This document shows positions 21,093 to 30,121 of a stretch of DNA of 49,442 nt, one piece after another; within the stretch, counting starts at the first letter, position 1; each line of letters begins with the position of its first letter. The stretch is from a virus. The position numbers and the translations under genes are program-made. The stretch spans positions 1 through 49,442 of the IMG/VR virus record IMGVR_UViG_3300005338_000014; one strand, given 5' to 3'. The notes under the pieces are model-generated. The model was not told where the DNA came from, did not search any database, and worked only from the letters and a program-made list of their open reading frames with translations.

Positions 21093-23211
21093 GGTCGAGG
21101 CCGATCTCGAGCGACTGAGCGACGGCGCGTTTCTCGCGAAGATCGACAGGGTGGCGGCGCCGGCGACGGTGCTGCTGACGCCGCCGGAAAAGATTTCGAC
21201 GACGGAATGCGCGGCGCGCTACCGCTACATTCCGGACAAGGAGGGCACCGGGGCCTCGCTCTGGGACCCGAGGCTGACGCCGTACATCAACGGCATCCAG
21301 GACGCGCTCGACGATCCCGAGGTCGGGCTGGTGATCGTGCCGAAACCCGCCCGGGTGGGCGGCACGGTCGCCGGCGAGAACCACTTGTTCAAGCGGATGA
21401 AGTTCGGGCCGCTGACCGACGTGCTCTGGTATCTGCCGAGCGATTCCGAGGTGAACGCCTATGTCCGGCGCCACGTCGCGCCGCTGTTCAGCCTTCATCC
21501 CGAGCTGAAGGCGAGGATCGGTCAGGGCAAGTCGGACGACACGCTGAAGTTCAAGAAGGTCGGCGGCCGCCTCCTAGAATGGCTGCAACTGAACGACCGG
21601 ACGATCACCGGCCGCGATGCTGGCTTCATCGCCGGTGACGAGATCGACGCCGCGAACTCGAAGCTGATGTCGACCTTCGTCGACCAGGTGAAGACTCGCG
21701 GCACCACCGCCGGCGCCAGCTTCAAAGGCTTCCTCTGCAGCCACATGGAGGGCGGCTGGGGTACCGGGATCGCGCGGGCCTGGACGGAGTCGAGCCGGGG
21801 CATCTGGTACATGCCGTGCCCGCATTGCGGCCTGTTCTCAAGCCCGTGCCCGACGGCGCCGAAAGGCATGCACATGGCCCTCCACTACGAGAGGCTGTCC
21901 GGCCTGAGCGACGATGACATGCTGGACCGCGTCGAGGCGACGACCGGCCTGCTCTGCCCGCATTGCTGGAAGAAGGCGGCCGAGACCGACAAGCCGGCGA
22001 TGCTGCTCAAAGGGGTCTGGGTCCACGAAGGCCAGACGATCGCGTCCGACGGGACCATCAGCGGCGAGCCCCGATCGAAGCGCGTCATGGGGTTCTGGAT
22101 CCACGGCACGATGTCGCCTTGGGTCAAGCTCGGCGATCTCGCGAGACGCTATGTCGCCGCGCTCGTTCTCTACGAGCGGACCAGGACGAAGAAGGCGCAG
22201 CAGCGGGTCAAGCAGGTCACGACGAAAGGCCTGGGCGAGGTCTACGAAGGCGCCGGCAGCGGCGGCCGGGCCCTGGACCCGGTCCTGCTCGCCGAGCGCG
22301 CCGGGGAAGGCGAGTTGACGCCGGAAGGCCTCGCGCCCGGCTGGTGCCTGTTCGTCACCGCAGCGGTCGACGTCGGCGGCTCGAAGTTCGACGTGCTCTG
22401 GCGAGGCTGGGACCTCGAAGGCCGCAGCCACGTCATCAAGCGCCGGACGATCCGGCAGCGCATGGTCAGGATCGGCGGCCGGCTCGAGCCCCGCGATATT
22501 CGCCCGGCCGAGCGCCAGGACGATTGGCTGGTGCTTGAGGAGGAGGTGCTTCGGCCCCCGATCCCGATCGAGGGCAATGAGGAATTCGGCCTTCCGGTCG
22601 CCGGCGTCGCGATCGACACCGGCGACGGGCACGTCACCTGGAAGGCGCGCGAGTTCGCCCGCCAGATGGCGCGCAAGGGATATCACTGGGGCCGCGGCCC
22701 GAAGCCGTGGCATCGGGTCCGGCTGATCAAGGGCGCGAAATCGGCTGCGGCGCCGGAGCTTCCGGTGAAGCCGCGCGAGGTCAATGTCGACGAGGAGGGC
22801 CGCAAGGTCTCGCCGTCGGTGCTGGAATACGACCTCGGCGTCCACAAGCTGAAGGAATTGGCGGTCGAGCGGCTCGCCGAAGCCGAGGGCGGGCCGGGAC
22901 AGGTCACCTTCGCCGAGGGCCTGCCGCAGTCCTGCTTCGCCGAGCTTGCCGGCGAGGTGCTGATCGACGGCGCTTGGGAGCGGCGCGGCCCGAACGAGAC
23001 GCTGGACCTGATGGCCTATGACGAGGCGGTCCGCCAGATGCTCCGGCCCGAGCGCGCCGACATCCACTGGGAGCCGGTCGAGCGCCGCCCGGTTTGGGCG
23101 CGGCCGGTCCGGATCGGGGCCGAGGAAGAGATTGAAGCGGGGGCGGGCCAGCCGGCAGCCCCGCGGCAAAGCGCGATCGACCGGCTGGCGGCATTGAACA
23201 GGAGAAGTTGA
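21076..23211 (+). CDS. terminase large subunit (lambda GpA family)
   Basis: 711 residues, normal for the GpA family. Walker A-like PKPARVGGT at 89-97, VLWYLPSDSEVNAYV, Walker B FIAGDEID at 184-191 and a zinc pair CPHC (248-251) with a second CPHC near 300. The nuclease half has VTAAVDVGGSKFDVL and VAGVAIDTGDG, providing the acidic metal site. Drives DNA packaging and cuts the concatemer; GpA-type enzymes usually produce defined cohesive ends. Confidence 0.9.
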   Translation: MHGLDEVEADLERLSDGAFLAKIDRVAAPATVLLTPPEKISTTECAARYRYIPDKEGTGASLWDPRLTPYINGIQDALDDPEVGLVIVPKPARVGGTVAGENHLFKRMKFGPLTDVLWYLPSDSEVNAYVRRHVAPLFSLHPELKARIGQGKSDDTLKFKKVGGRLLEWLQLNDRTITGRDAGFIAGDEIDAANSKLMSTFVDQVKTRGTTAGASFKGFLCSHMEGGWGTGIARAWTESSRGIWYMPCPHCGLFSSPCPTAPKGMHMALHYERLSGLSDDDMLDRVEATTGLLCPHCWKKAAETDKPAMLLKGVWVHEGQTIASDGTISGEPRSKRVMGFWIHGTMSPWVKLGDLARRYVAALVLYERTRTKKAQQRVKQVTTKGLGEVYEGAGSGGRALDPVLLAERAGEGELTPEGLAPGWCLFVTAAVDVGGSKFDVLWRGWDLEGRSHVIKRRTIRQRMVRIGGRLEPRDIRPAERQDDWLVLEEEVLRPPIPIEGNEEFGLPVAGVAIDTGDGHVTWKAREFARQMARKGYHWGRGPKPWHRVRLIKGAKSAAAPELPVKPREVNVDEEGRKVSPSVLEYDLGVHKLKELAVERLAEAEGGPGQVTFAEGLPQSCFAELAGEVLIDGAWERRGPNETLDLMAYDEAVRQMLRPERADIHWEPVERRPVWARPVRIGAEEEIEAGAGQPAAPRQSAIDRLAALNRRS

Positions 23212-23213
23212 AT

Positions 23214-23363
23214 ATGTTCCCTTGGTTCATCGAGCGGTTGGCGTCCAGCTTGGCGCGCGCTCTCGGGCTACAGGTCGTGACTCGGGCGCGCGTCGGCGCG
23301 TTCGGCTTCGATCGCCTCTATGTCCAGCGACCGGGAACGCCCCGCGAGACCCGGCTCGGCTAA
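23214..23363 (+). CDS. small hypothetical protein between terminase and gpW-like gene
   Basis: 49 residues from ATG 23214 with AGGAGAA eight bases upstream (MFPWFIERLASSLARALGLQ). An amphipathic helix followed by a short beta segment (FGFDRLYVQRPG). Small proteins like this often lie between terminase and portal genes of alphaproteobacterial phages; function unknown. Confidence 0.55.
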   Translation: MFPWFIERLASSLARALGLQVVTRARVGAFGFDRLYVQRPGTPRETRLG

Positions 23364-23367
23364 TCCG

Positions 23368-23610
23368 ATGGCGCAGACGATCGAGGAATTGCAGGCGGAC
23401 CGGGCGGCCATTGTCGCCTCGCGCCTTAGGTTCCTCAACGGCGAATCGGTCAAGGAAGTCGGACGCGCCGGGCGCAAGCTTGTCATGAACGCCGTCAGCC
23501 TCAAGGATTTCGACGACGCGATCGCGGCGATCGACCGCGACATCGCCGCGCTCACCGCCGCTGCCGACGGGACGCGCCGGCGGCGCGCCTTCACGCTGAG
23601 CTTCGGATGA
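23368..23610 (+). CDS. gpW-like head-tail joining protein
   Basis: 80 residues from ATG 23368 (MAQTIEELQADRAAIVASRL). Helix, short hairpin and helix (VKEVGRAGRKLVMNAV, LKDFDDAIAAIDRDIAAL) match the compact gpW fold, and position between large terminase and portal is that of lambda W. Stabilises packaged DNA and prepares the head for the tail. Its stop overlaps the portal start. Confidence 0.7.
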   Translation: MAQTIEELQADRAAIVASRLRFLNGESVKEVGRAGRKLVMNAVSLKDFDDAIAAIDRDIAALTAAADGTRRRRAFTLSFG

Positions 23611-25301
23611 GCGATCTCGTCGCCGGCGGCGCGCCGGCTGGTACGGTAACGACGACCATTTCGGCGGTGCCGAGGGTGCGCGGCTCCAGTGCCGTCCCGA
23701 CGCTGGGCGCTTTCCCCTATCACGCGGCGTCCTATGGCTCGAATGAGCTGGCCGGGTGGCATCCGCGCAGCCGCTCGCCGGACGCGGAGGTCCTGCCGAG
23801 CCGGGACAAGGTCGTCGCCCGAGCTCGCGACCTCGACCGCAACAACGGCTGGGCCAACGGTGGAATCACGCGCCGCACCGATGCGGTTATCGGCGCGAAT
23901 ATCCGGCTGCGGGCCAAGCCGGATTGGCGTGCGATGGGAATGTCCGACGAAGACGGCCCGATCTGGGCCGACGACTTCGGGCGTACCGTGGAATCCCTGT
24001 GGCGCTGCTGGGATCGAGACCCGAGGATGCTGTGCGACGTCGAGCGCCACCATCAGTTCGGCGGTCTCGTCCGGCTCGCCTATCAGCATTATGTGATCGA
24101 CGGCGAAGCGGGGGCGCCGATCTACTTCATCCAGGATCGCGGCGGGATCATGTCGACCGCGGTCCTGGTCCTCGATCCGGATCGTCTGAGCAACCCCGAC
24201 GGCAGGTCCGACGGGAAGGGCGCCGACGGTGTCGACATCCGTGGCGGCATCGAGCTCGACAGCTACGGCGCCGCGCGCGCCTACTGGGTGCGCAACGGGC
24301 ACCCGAGCGACGTCGGCGCGAACTGGGACGGTTACAAATGGACGCGGATCCCCCGGGAAGGGCCGACGGGCCGGCCGCTGTTCGCCCACGCCATCAACAA
24401 GCGGCGGGCGCACCAGCATCGTTCGATGGGGCTCCTGACCTCTGTCATGGGCCGGATGAAGATGCTGGACCGCTACGACCAGACCGAGCTTCAGGCCGCG
24501 ATCACCAACGCGATCTTCGGCCTCTATGTCACGAGCCCGTTCGACAGCGACTTCGTGCGCGAGGCGATGGCGCCGGTCGATGACGGCGAGTCGGGTTTCG
24601 ATCTCGGCAACTACCAGTCGATGCGCGTGGCCTTCCACGAGCAGGCCGACATCCGCATGGACGGCGTCCGGCTCGCCCATCTTTTTCCGAACGAGAAGAT
24701 CGAGTCGATCAGCGCCAACCGGCCGGCGACCAACTTCGCCCCGTTCGAAAGCGCGGTTTTGGGCTCGATCGCCTCAGCGCTGGGGATCAGCCGCGAGCAG
24801 CTTTCGCAGGACTGGACCGGGATCAACTATTCGAGCGCGCGCACGCTGCTCAACGAAATCTGGCGGGGCCTGCTCGCCGATCGCCATCTGTTCACCCAGG
24901 CTTTCTGTACCCCGATCTATTCGGCCTGGCTGGAGGAGGCGGTGGCGCGCGACCTGATCGAGGTGCCGGGCGGCAAGATGAATTTCTACCTGTTCCGCTC
25001 CGCGCTGTGCCAAGCCGAGTGGATCGGGCCGGGCCGGGGCTGGGTCGATCCGAAGAAGGAGGCCGAGGCCGCCGAGCTGCGGATGAGGCTGGGGCTCACC
25101 AGCCAGACCGACGAGTGCGCCGAGCAGGGCCGCGATGCCGACGAGGTGCGCTGGCAGCGCAAGCGCGATCAGGAGCAGAATGATCGCTACGGCCTGAGCG
25201 CATCGGAGCAGCCGCAACCCGCGAGCGCCAGCGCCGGCGGCGGCGAGCCCGACGATCCGGATGCGGCCGACGCCGCTGAGATGCGGGGAGAAGACGCATG
25301 A
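23607..25301 (+). CDS. portal protein (lambda gpB-like)
   Basis: 564 residues. The N-terminal part shows the phage_portal_2 pattern ARARDLDRNNGWANGGITRR and VIGANIRLRAKPDWRA, then VMGRMKMLDRYDQTELQAAI and LGISREQLSQDWTGINYSS in the crown/wing region. The acidic C-terminus (QEQNDRYGLSASEQ and beyond) is flexible. Forms the ring through which DNA passes. It overlaps the protease gene by four bases. Confidence 0.9.
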   Translation: MSDLVAGGAPAGTVTTTISAVPRVRGSSAVPTLGAFPYHAASYGSNELAGWHPRSRSPDAEVLPSRDKVVARARDLDRNNGWANGGITRRTDAVIGANIRLRAKPDWRAMGMSDEDGPIWADDFGRTVESLWRCWDRDPRMLCDVERHHQFGGLVRLAYQHYVIDGEAGAPIYFIQDRGGIMSTAVLVLDPDRLSNPDGRSDGKGADGVDIRGGIELDSYGAARAYWVRNGHPSDVGANWDGYKWTRIPREGPTGRPLFAHAINKRRAHQHRSMGLLTSVMGRMKMLDRYDQTELQAAITNAIFGLYVTSPFDSDFVREAMAPVDDGESGFDLGNYQSMRVAFHEQADIRMDGVRLAHLFPNEKIESISANRPATNFAPFESAVLGSIASALGISREQLSQDWTGINYSSARTLLNEIWRGLLADRHLFTQAFCTPIYSAWLEEAVARDLIEVPGGKMNFYLFRSALCQAEWIGPGRGWVDPKKEAEAAELRMRLGLTSQTDECAEQGRDADEVRWQRKRDQEQNDRYGLSASEQPQPASASAGGGEPDDPDAADAAEMRGEDA

Positions 25302-26215
25302 CCGGCCCCAATTTCGCGCACGTCGCGTCGCGCCTGTTCAACGTTCCGCTGATGCTGCGCGAGGAAAAGGCCGAGATGCTGGTCGCGGCGCTGGCGCAGC
25401 GTCTGGGCATCGCGCGGCTGGAGCGGATGGGCGCCGATGCGATGACGGCGACGGAACTGAACGAAGCGGCGGCCTCGGCGACGGAGGGGGATCGGCCCCG
25501 AAGGCGCTATTACGAGCTGCTCGACGGTATCGCCGTGATCCCCGTGGACGGCACTCTGGTCCACAAGCTCGGCACGGTCGACGCCTGGTCCGGGCTGGTC
25601 GGCTACGACGGAATCATGACGAAGGTCCGCCAGGCCCGTGCCGACGCGAAAGAGGGCTTGGTCCGGGGGATCATCATCAATTACCACACGCCGGGCGGCG
25701 AGGTATTCGGCTGCTTCGACGCCGCTGAGGAAATCGCCGCCGGGAATCAGAAGAATTCGGGCGGCGTCCCGGTCTGGTCGATCGTAAACGACGAGGCCTG
25801 CTCGGCCGGCTATGCGCTGGCCTGCGCCGGCGACAAGGTGTTCGGCACCCAGACCAGCATATCCGGCTCGATCGGGGCCTACATCCTCTACGTCGAGATG
25901 ACGAAGCTGCTGGCCGGGGAGGGCATCGAGGTCACGTTCTTTCGCGAATACGACCTGAAGGCGCGCGGCTCCGGCCTCGAGACGATGGACGAGGAGACCG
26001 CCGAGAAGTTTCAGGCGTCGGTCGCGCTCACCGTCGACATGTTCGCGCGCCTCGTCGCGGCCAATCGCCGGACCGTCACGCTGAAGGCGATTGCCGACAT
26101 GCGCTCGCAATGGTTCGACGCGGCGGAGGCGCTCAATCTCGGCCTCCTCGACGGCATCATGCCGGAGATCGAGGTCTTCGCCAAATTCCAGAGGTCACTG
26201 GCCCGCCGGGCCTGA
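25298..26215 (+). CDS. S49-family head maturation protease (lambda gpC-like)
   Basis: 305 residues. GIAVIPVDGTLVHK and GIIINYHTPGGEVFG are the SppA/ClpP-like core; the nucleophile is probably Ser169 in NDEACSAGYALA and the general base Lys221 in YDLKARG; ISGSIGAYILY builds the oxyanion region. It processes scaffold, portal or itself during prohead maturation. A separate scaffold-like gene follows, unlike lambda where Nu3 is nested inside C. Confidence 0.88.
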   Translation: MTGPNFAHVASRLFNVPLMLREEKAEMLVAALAQRLGIARLERMGADAMTATELNEAAASATEGDRPRRRYYELLDGIAVIPVDGTLVHKLGTVDAWSGLVGYDGIMTKVRQARADAKEGLVRGIIINYHTPGGEVFGCFDAAEEIAAGNQKNSGGVPVWSIVNDEACSAGYALACAGDKVFGTQTSISGSIGAYILYVEMTKLLAGEGIEVTFFREYDLKARGSGLETMDEETAEKFQASVALTVDMFARLVAANRRTVTLKAIADMRSQWFDAAEALNLGLLDGIMPEIEVFAKFQRSLARRA

Positions 26216-26239
26216 CCGCTCACGACAAGGAGAAAGACC

Positions 26240-26731
26240 ATGCGTTTCAGCCTCAAGCGGGGCAACGAACTCGCGCGCGCCGCCGCCAACATCGTTCTGG
26301 ACGAAGAGCGCCCTGGTTCGGGCGCTGGCGATCCGCCCGCCGATCCTCCTGCTGATCCGCCCGCCGATCAGGCGCCTTCCGACCCGCCCGCCGACCCCGC
26401 TCCCGAAAGTGCGGCGACCGCAGCCGACATCCGTACCGCCGAGCGCAAGCGCGTGACCGACGTCTTCGCCTCCGACGAGGCCAAGGGCAAGGAGCGGCTC
26501 GCCGCCCGCCTGCTCGCCAATCCGAAGCTCGAGGCGGTCGACATCGTAGCGATGCTGCCCGACCTCGGCGCCGAGGCCAGCGACGGCATGCTCGCCAATC
26601 TCGCGAACCAGCCGAATCCGAAGCTCGGCGCGGGCGCGGAGTCCGGCGGCGAGAACGCGCAGGTCGCCGCGAGGCAGAGCTGGGACCGCACCTTCGAGCG
26701 GCTCGGCTGGGCCGGCGCCGACAAGAAGTGA
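26240..26731 (+). CDS. scaffold-like protein (Nu3 analogue)
   Basis: 163 residues with AGGAG ahead of the ATG. Residues 30-55 carry the tandem motif PPAD/PPADP repeated about five times, a flexible linker. The C-terminal part is helical (RLAARLLANPKLEAVDIVAM) and ends QSWDRTFERLGWAGADKK. Position between protease and decoration protein, low complexity and helical tail fit an assembly scaffold. Direct homology was not established. Confidence 0.6.
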   Translation: MRFSLKRGNELARAAANIVLDEERPGSGAGDPPADPPADPPADQAPSDPPADPAPESAATAADIRTAERKRVTDVFASDEAKGKERLAARLLANPKLEAVDIVAMLPDLGAEASDGMLANLANQPNPKLGAGAESGGENAQVAARQSWDRTFERLGWAGADKK

Positions 26732-26769
26732 AATCGGCCTGAGCGGCCGCAGACTAGGAGACCACGACA

Positions 26770-27447
26770 ATGACCGTCATCACCCAGACCACGCTGCGCG
26801 ACGGCTGCTATCTCGGCGAGGCCGCGGCGCTGAATATGATCAACGAGGAAATCGTCGTGCTTTCGGGCAGCGGCGTCGTCGTCCCCGGGACTATCCTCGG
26901 CCAGGTCACCGAAGGCGGCACCCAGACCGTCGCCGCCGCAGTCGCAGCCGCCGGAAACACCGGCAACGGCACGGTCGGCTCCCTGACCGGGGACGCCGGT
27001 ACGACCGCCGGCACCTGGACCATTCTCTTCATCGAGCCCGGTACCGACGCGGGCCGCTTCGAAGTCCAGCGCCCGGACGGCACCACCGAGGGCACTGGCA
27101 CCGTCGCGGTCGCCTATAACGGCGCTCTCAATTTCACCATCGCCGACGGATCGACCGATTTCGTCGCTGGCGATCGGTTCACCATCGCGGTGAGCCATGC
27201 CAGCTCGACGAAATATGCGCCGCACGACCCGGCCGGCGTCGACGGGCGCGAGACGGCCGCCGCGATCCTCTACAACCGGGTCGATGCGACCAGCGGCGAC
27301 GTGAAGTGCGTCGCCACCGTCCGCGGCCCGGCGACCATCTTCGAGCCCTACGTCACCTACAAGTCCGGCATTTCGGCGGGCAACAAGGCCGCCGCCAAAG
27401 CCGCGCTCAAGGCGAAGGGCATGGCCTTCCTCCCGCAGCACGCCTGA
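26770..27447 (+). CDS. head decoration protein (gpD-like)
   Basis: 225 residues, about twice the length of lambda gpD. The gpD-type core is split: an N-terminal half (YLGEAAALNMINEEIVVLSG) and a C-terminal half (ETAAAILYNRVDATSGDVKC) surround an inserted, Gly/Thr-rich beta domain of about 80 residues (AAGNTGNGTVGSLTGDAGTT to FVAGDRFTIAVS). The insertion is likely exposed on the capsid surface. Stabilises the expanded head at threefold axes. Confidence 0.8.
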   Translation: MTVITQTTLRDGCYLGEAAALNMINEEIVVLSGSGVVVPGTILGQVTEGGTQTVAAAVAAAGNTGNGTVGSLTGDAGTTAGTWTILFIEPGTDAGRFEVQRPDGTTEGTGTVAVAYNGALNFTIADGSTDFVAGDRFTIAVSHASSTKYAPHDPAGVDGRETAAAILYNRVDATSGDVKCVATVRGPATIFEPYVTYKSGISAGNKAAAKAALKAKGMAFLPQHA

Positions 27448-27480
27448 CCGGCCCTGCCCAGCTCACCAGGAGACACTCCG

Positions 27481-28509
27481 ATGATCACCCTCGACATCTT
27501 CAACAACGACGCCTTCAGCGTCACGACCATGCTCCCGCAGGTCAACAAAATGCCATATCTGCCGGGGTTCCTCGGTTCGCTGGGGCTGTTCGATCCGCAA
27601 CCGGTAGCGACCGATACGATCGGCGTCGGCCTGCTGCAGGGCCGCCTCGCGCTGATCCAGACCACCCTGCGCGGCGCGCCGATCGAGGTAGCCGAGCCCG
27701 AGGCGAAGAATGTCCGCCCGTTCATTCTCCCGCGCCTGGCGAAGGGCGACAAGATCAGGGCCAGCGAGCTCGCGGGCGTCATCGCGAGCGCCGGCCAGAG
27801 CGACATCGAGACGGTTCAGACCGTATTGGCGCGCCGCCAGCAGCGGTTGGTCCAGGATGTCGAGTACACCTTCGAGCACATGCGGCTCGGCGCGATCCAG
27901 GGCAAGATTGTGGACGCCGACGGCTCGACCATCCTCACCAATTACTGGACGGAGTGGGGCATCGCCGAACCCTCGGCGATCAATCTGAACCTCGACGCCA
28001 CGTTCGACGAGAACAACCCTGGCGCCATCGCGACCGCGATCCGATCGCAGGTCGCCCGGCCGCTTCTTCGTGCTGCCGGCGCGGGTCCGACCGGTCGGGC
28101 GATCGGTCTGGCCGGAGACGCCTTCTGGGACGGCCTGGTCGGCGCCCCGGAGGTCCGCAAGACCTACATCAACTGGCAGGCGGCGGCGGACCTGCGCAAT
28201 CAGGGACCGTTCGAGACCTTCCGCTACGGCGGCGTCGACTGGATCGACTATCGGGGTTCCGACGACAATTCGACCATCGCGATCCCGACGGACGAGGCCG
28301 TCGTCTTCCCAACGGGCGTGCCGGGCATGTTCCAGCACGTCATGGGGCCGGGCGAGACCTTCGAGACGATCAACCGGATGGGCGAGCGCGTCTATCCGCT
28401 GATCGTGCGCGACAAGGATCGCGATATGTGGGTCCAGCCGGAAATTTATGCCTATCCGCTGATGCTCAACACCCGGCCCGATCTTATCCTCAAGCTCGTC
28501 CGTACCTGA
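27481..28509 (+). CDS. major capsid protein (lambda gpE family)
   Basis: 342 residues, nearly the lambda gpE length. Family pattern: FNNDAFSVTTMLPQVNKMPY at the N-terminus, LIQTTLRGAPIEVAEPEAKN, RQQRLVQDVEYTFEHMRLGA, and the C-terminal GERVYPLIVRDKDRDMWVQP with TRPDLILKLV. HK97-type fold expected, forming the icosahedral shell. Preceded by AGGAG and followed closely by the connector genes. Confidence 0.9.
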   Translation: MITLDIFNNDAFSVTTMLPQVNKMPYLPGFLGSLGLFDPQPVATDTIGVGLLQGRLALIQTTLRGAPIEVAEPEAKNVRPFILPRLAKGDKIRASELAGVIASAGQSDIETVQTVLARRQQRLVQDVEYTFEHMRLGAIQGKIVDADGSTILTNYWTEWGIAEPSAINLNLDATFDENNPGAIATAIRSQVARPLLRAAGAGPTGRAIGLAGDAFWDGLVGAPEVRKTYINWQAAADLRNQGPFETFRYGGVDWIDYRGSDDNSTIAIPTDEAVVFPTGVPGMFQHVMGPGETFETINRMGERVYPLIVRDKDRDMWVQPEIYAYPLMLNTRPDLILKLVRT

Positions 28510-28537
28510 TCCCGGCTCAGCAGAAAGGACTTTCGAC

Positions 28538-28858
28538 ATGGCGGACACATTTAGCGCCAAGGCGCTCCGGGGCTACACGCTCCACACACCGAAGGGATTC
28601 GTCATCTTCAACGAGGGCCAAGAGACCCGGTTCATTCCCGAGGACCAGCGCGACAAGCTGGTCAAGCAGGGCGTCATTGCCGACGACGACGAGACCGCCG
28701 CCCCCAGCGGCGAGTCCGACGGTCTCGACAGCATGACCAAGGCCGAGCTCCACGCCGAGGCGAAGAAGCGCGGCATCACGGTCGAGACCGACGCCAACAA
28801 GGCGGCACTGCTCGCCGCGCTTCGCGCGGGCGGCGCCGAAGCCCCGCCCGCTGACTGA
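28538..28858 (+). CDS. head protein with SAP/HeH-like motif
   Basis: 106 residues. N-terminal beta part (YTLHTPKGFVIFNEGQETRF) is followed by an acidic linker and DSMTKAELHAEAKKRGITVE, a helix-extended-helix (HeH/SAP-like) motif that binds nucleic acid. Position after capsid matches lambda FI, a packaging-stimulating or head-completion protein. Function by context only. Confidence 0.65.
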   Translation: MADTFSAKALRGYTLHTPKGFVIFNEGQETRFIPEDQRDKLVKQGVIADDDETAAPSGESDGLDSMTKAELHAEAKKRGITVETDANKAALLAALRAGGAEAPPAD

Positions 28859-28866
28859 CCCGCCCG

Positions 28867-29199
28867 ATGGCCGCCGCCTTGGAGGATTTCGACGCGTTGC
28901 TCGAGACGACGACTCGAACAGTCTTGGGCGAAACGATCGCCTACAAGCCCTTCGGCGGCGATCCGCTGACGATCAAGGCGCTGGTCGAATATGACGACCA
29001 GGAGCAGCCGCTGGCAGGATCGCGCGTCGTCGCTGGTGATTGCGCCGTCGAGGTCTCGGTCGCCGACATCCCGGTCTGGACCGGCGACGACGAGATCGTC
29101 CTGCCGCGCCGGCCCGGACAGGTTTTCCTGCCCAAGAAGGTCATGCTGGACGATACCGGAACGAGCTGGCTCATCGGCCTCAAGAAGAAGCCGGCCTAA
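28867..29199 (+). CDS. head-tail connector protein
   Basis: 110 residues (MAAALEDFDALLETTTRTVL). Beta-rich, with LGETIAYKPFGGDPLTIKAL and SVADIPVWTGDDEIVLPRRP, typical of small head-tail joining proteins that lie between capsid and tail tube genes (lambda FII position). Stop overlaps the next start (TAATG). Confidence 0.65.
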   Translation: MAAALEDFDALLETTTRTVLGETIAYKPFGGDPLTIKALVEYDDQEQPLAGSRVVAGDCAVEVSVADIPVWTGDDEIVLPRRPGQVFLPKKVMLDDTGTSWLIGLKKKPA

Positions 29200-29663
29200 T
29201 GGCTGGAGAGCCCGCGCTCGACAAGGTGCTGTCGGCGCTGAAGACGAGGCTGGAGGATGCATTGACCGGGGTTCTGGTCGAGGCGGATCGCCCCGATGAC
29301 AGCCCGTTCGGCAATGCCGAAATGCCGGCGCTCAACATCCGCTATCGCGGCACCCGCAAGACCATGATGACAAATTGCGAGGTCTTGAACGAGGCCAGCT
29401 TCGATCTGGACATGATCGTCGCGGTAGAAGCAGCGGCATCGAACGCCGCGCGGCTGCGCGAGATGGAGGCCAGCATTGGCGAAGCGCTGTGGGCCGATCG
29501 AACGCTGGGCGGCCTTCTTCAGGACTATGAACTGCAATCTAGTGCCGGAGACGAGGACGTGCTGGCCGACGATGGGGTCAGGCCACTAGACTTCACGGCC
29601 AGGTACCTGACTCAAATCGGTGACGACCGAACCATTTACGGCGCCGCCGGCGCCATCGCCTGA
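29199..29663 (+). CDS. tail completion/terminator-like protein (gpU position)
   Basis: 154 residues (MAGEPALDKVLSALKTRLED). NAEMPALNIRYRGTRKTMMT and NEASFDLDMIVAVEAAASN show the alternating strand-helix pattern of tail terminator/completion proteins, which form a ring at the top of the tail tube. Assignment rests on order and size. Confidence 0.55.
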   Translation: MAGEPALDKVLSALKTRLEDALTGVLVEADRPDDSPFGNAEMPALNIRYRGTRKTMMTNCEVLNEASFDLDMIVAVEAAASNAARLREMEASIGEALWADRTLGGLLQDYELQSSAGDEDVLADDGVRPLDFTARYLTQIGDDRTIYGAAGAIA

Positions 29664-29695
29664 CACCCCGAACCCACCCCGCAAGGAGACTCGAA

Positions 29696-30097
29696 ATGCC
29701 CGACCCCGCAGCTGCGGCGACCGCCCCCCTGCATCTCCCGCCCGCCTCCGTCGACTTCAACGCGCTCCACGACGCGCTCAAAGGCGGCGCATCGCACGCC
29801 GAAGCGCTCGACGCGGCCGTCATCGCGGAGACCGTCGCGCTGACCGGCGCCGAGGCCGAGGCCCGCGCCGCCGAGTCCGCCGCCGTGGCGCCGAGCCTGC
29901 ACGGCAAGGGCGCCGAGGAGCTCGCCGGCATCGCCACGATCGAGCAGGTGCTCCACGCCCTCGACCGCGACGGCAAGGTCGTCCCCTTCGCCGAGGCCGG
30001 AAGCATCGCCCGCCAGCGCGAAGCGATCGAGGCGAAGCGCGCCGGCACGCCGATCCTGCCGCCGACTCCGGGCGATGCCGCCGCCGACGCCGAATAG
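29696..30097 (+). CDS. hypothetical protein before tail tube gene
   Basis: 133 residues, Ala-rich (27% or so), AAGGAG before the ATG. Contains VDFNALHDALKGGASHAEAL and TIEQVLHALDRDGKVVPFAE; disordered ends. Lies between neck and tube genes. No family recognised. Confidence 0.55.
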   Translation: MPDPAAAATAPLHLPPASVDFNALHDALKGGASHAEALDAAVIAETVALTGAEAEARAAESAAVAPSLHGKGAEELAGIATIEQVLHALDRDGKVVPFAEAGSIARQREAIEAKRAGTPILPPTPGDAAADAE

Positions 30098-30121
30098 ACA
30101 CCGCCCAAGGAGAATCCCGCC

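Noticed and set aside
20180-21118. 312-codon frame overlapping the NusG-like and small terminase genes
   Set aside because: Arg/Gly-rich shadow of the small terminase gene, lacking a start signal.
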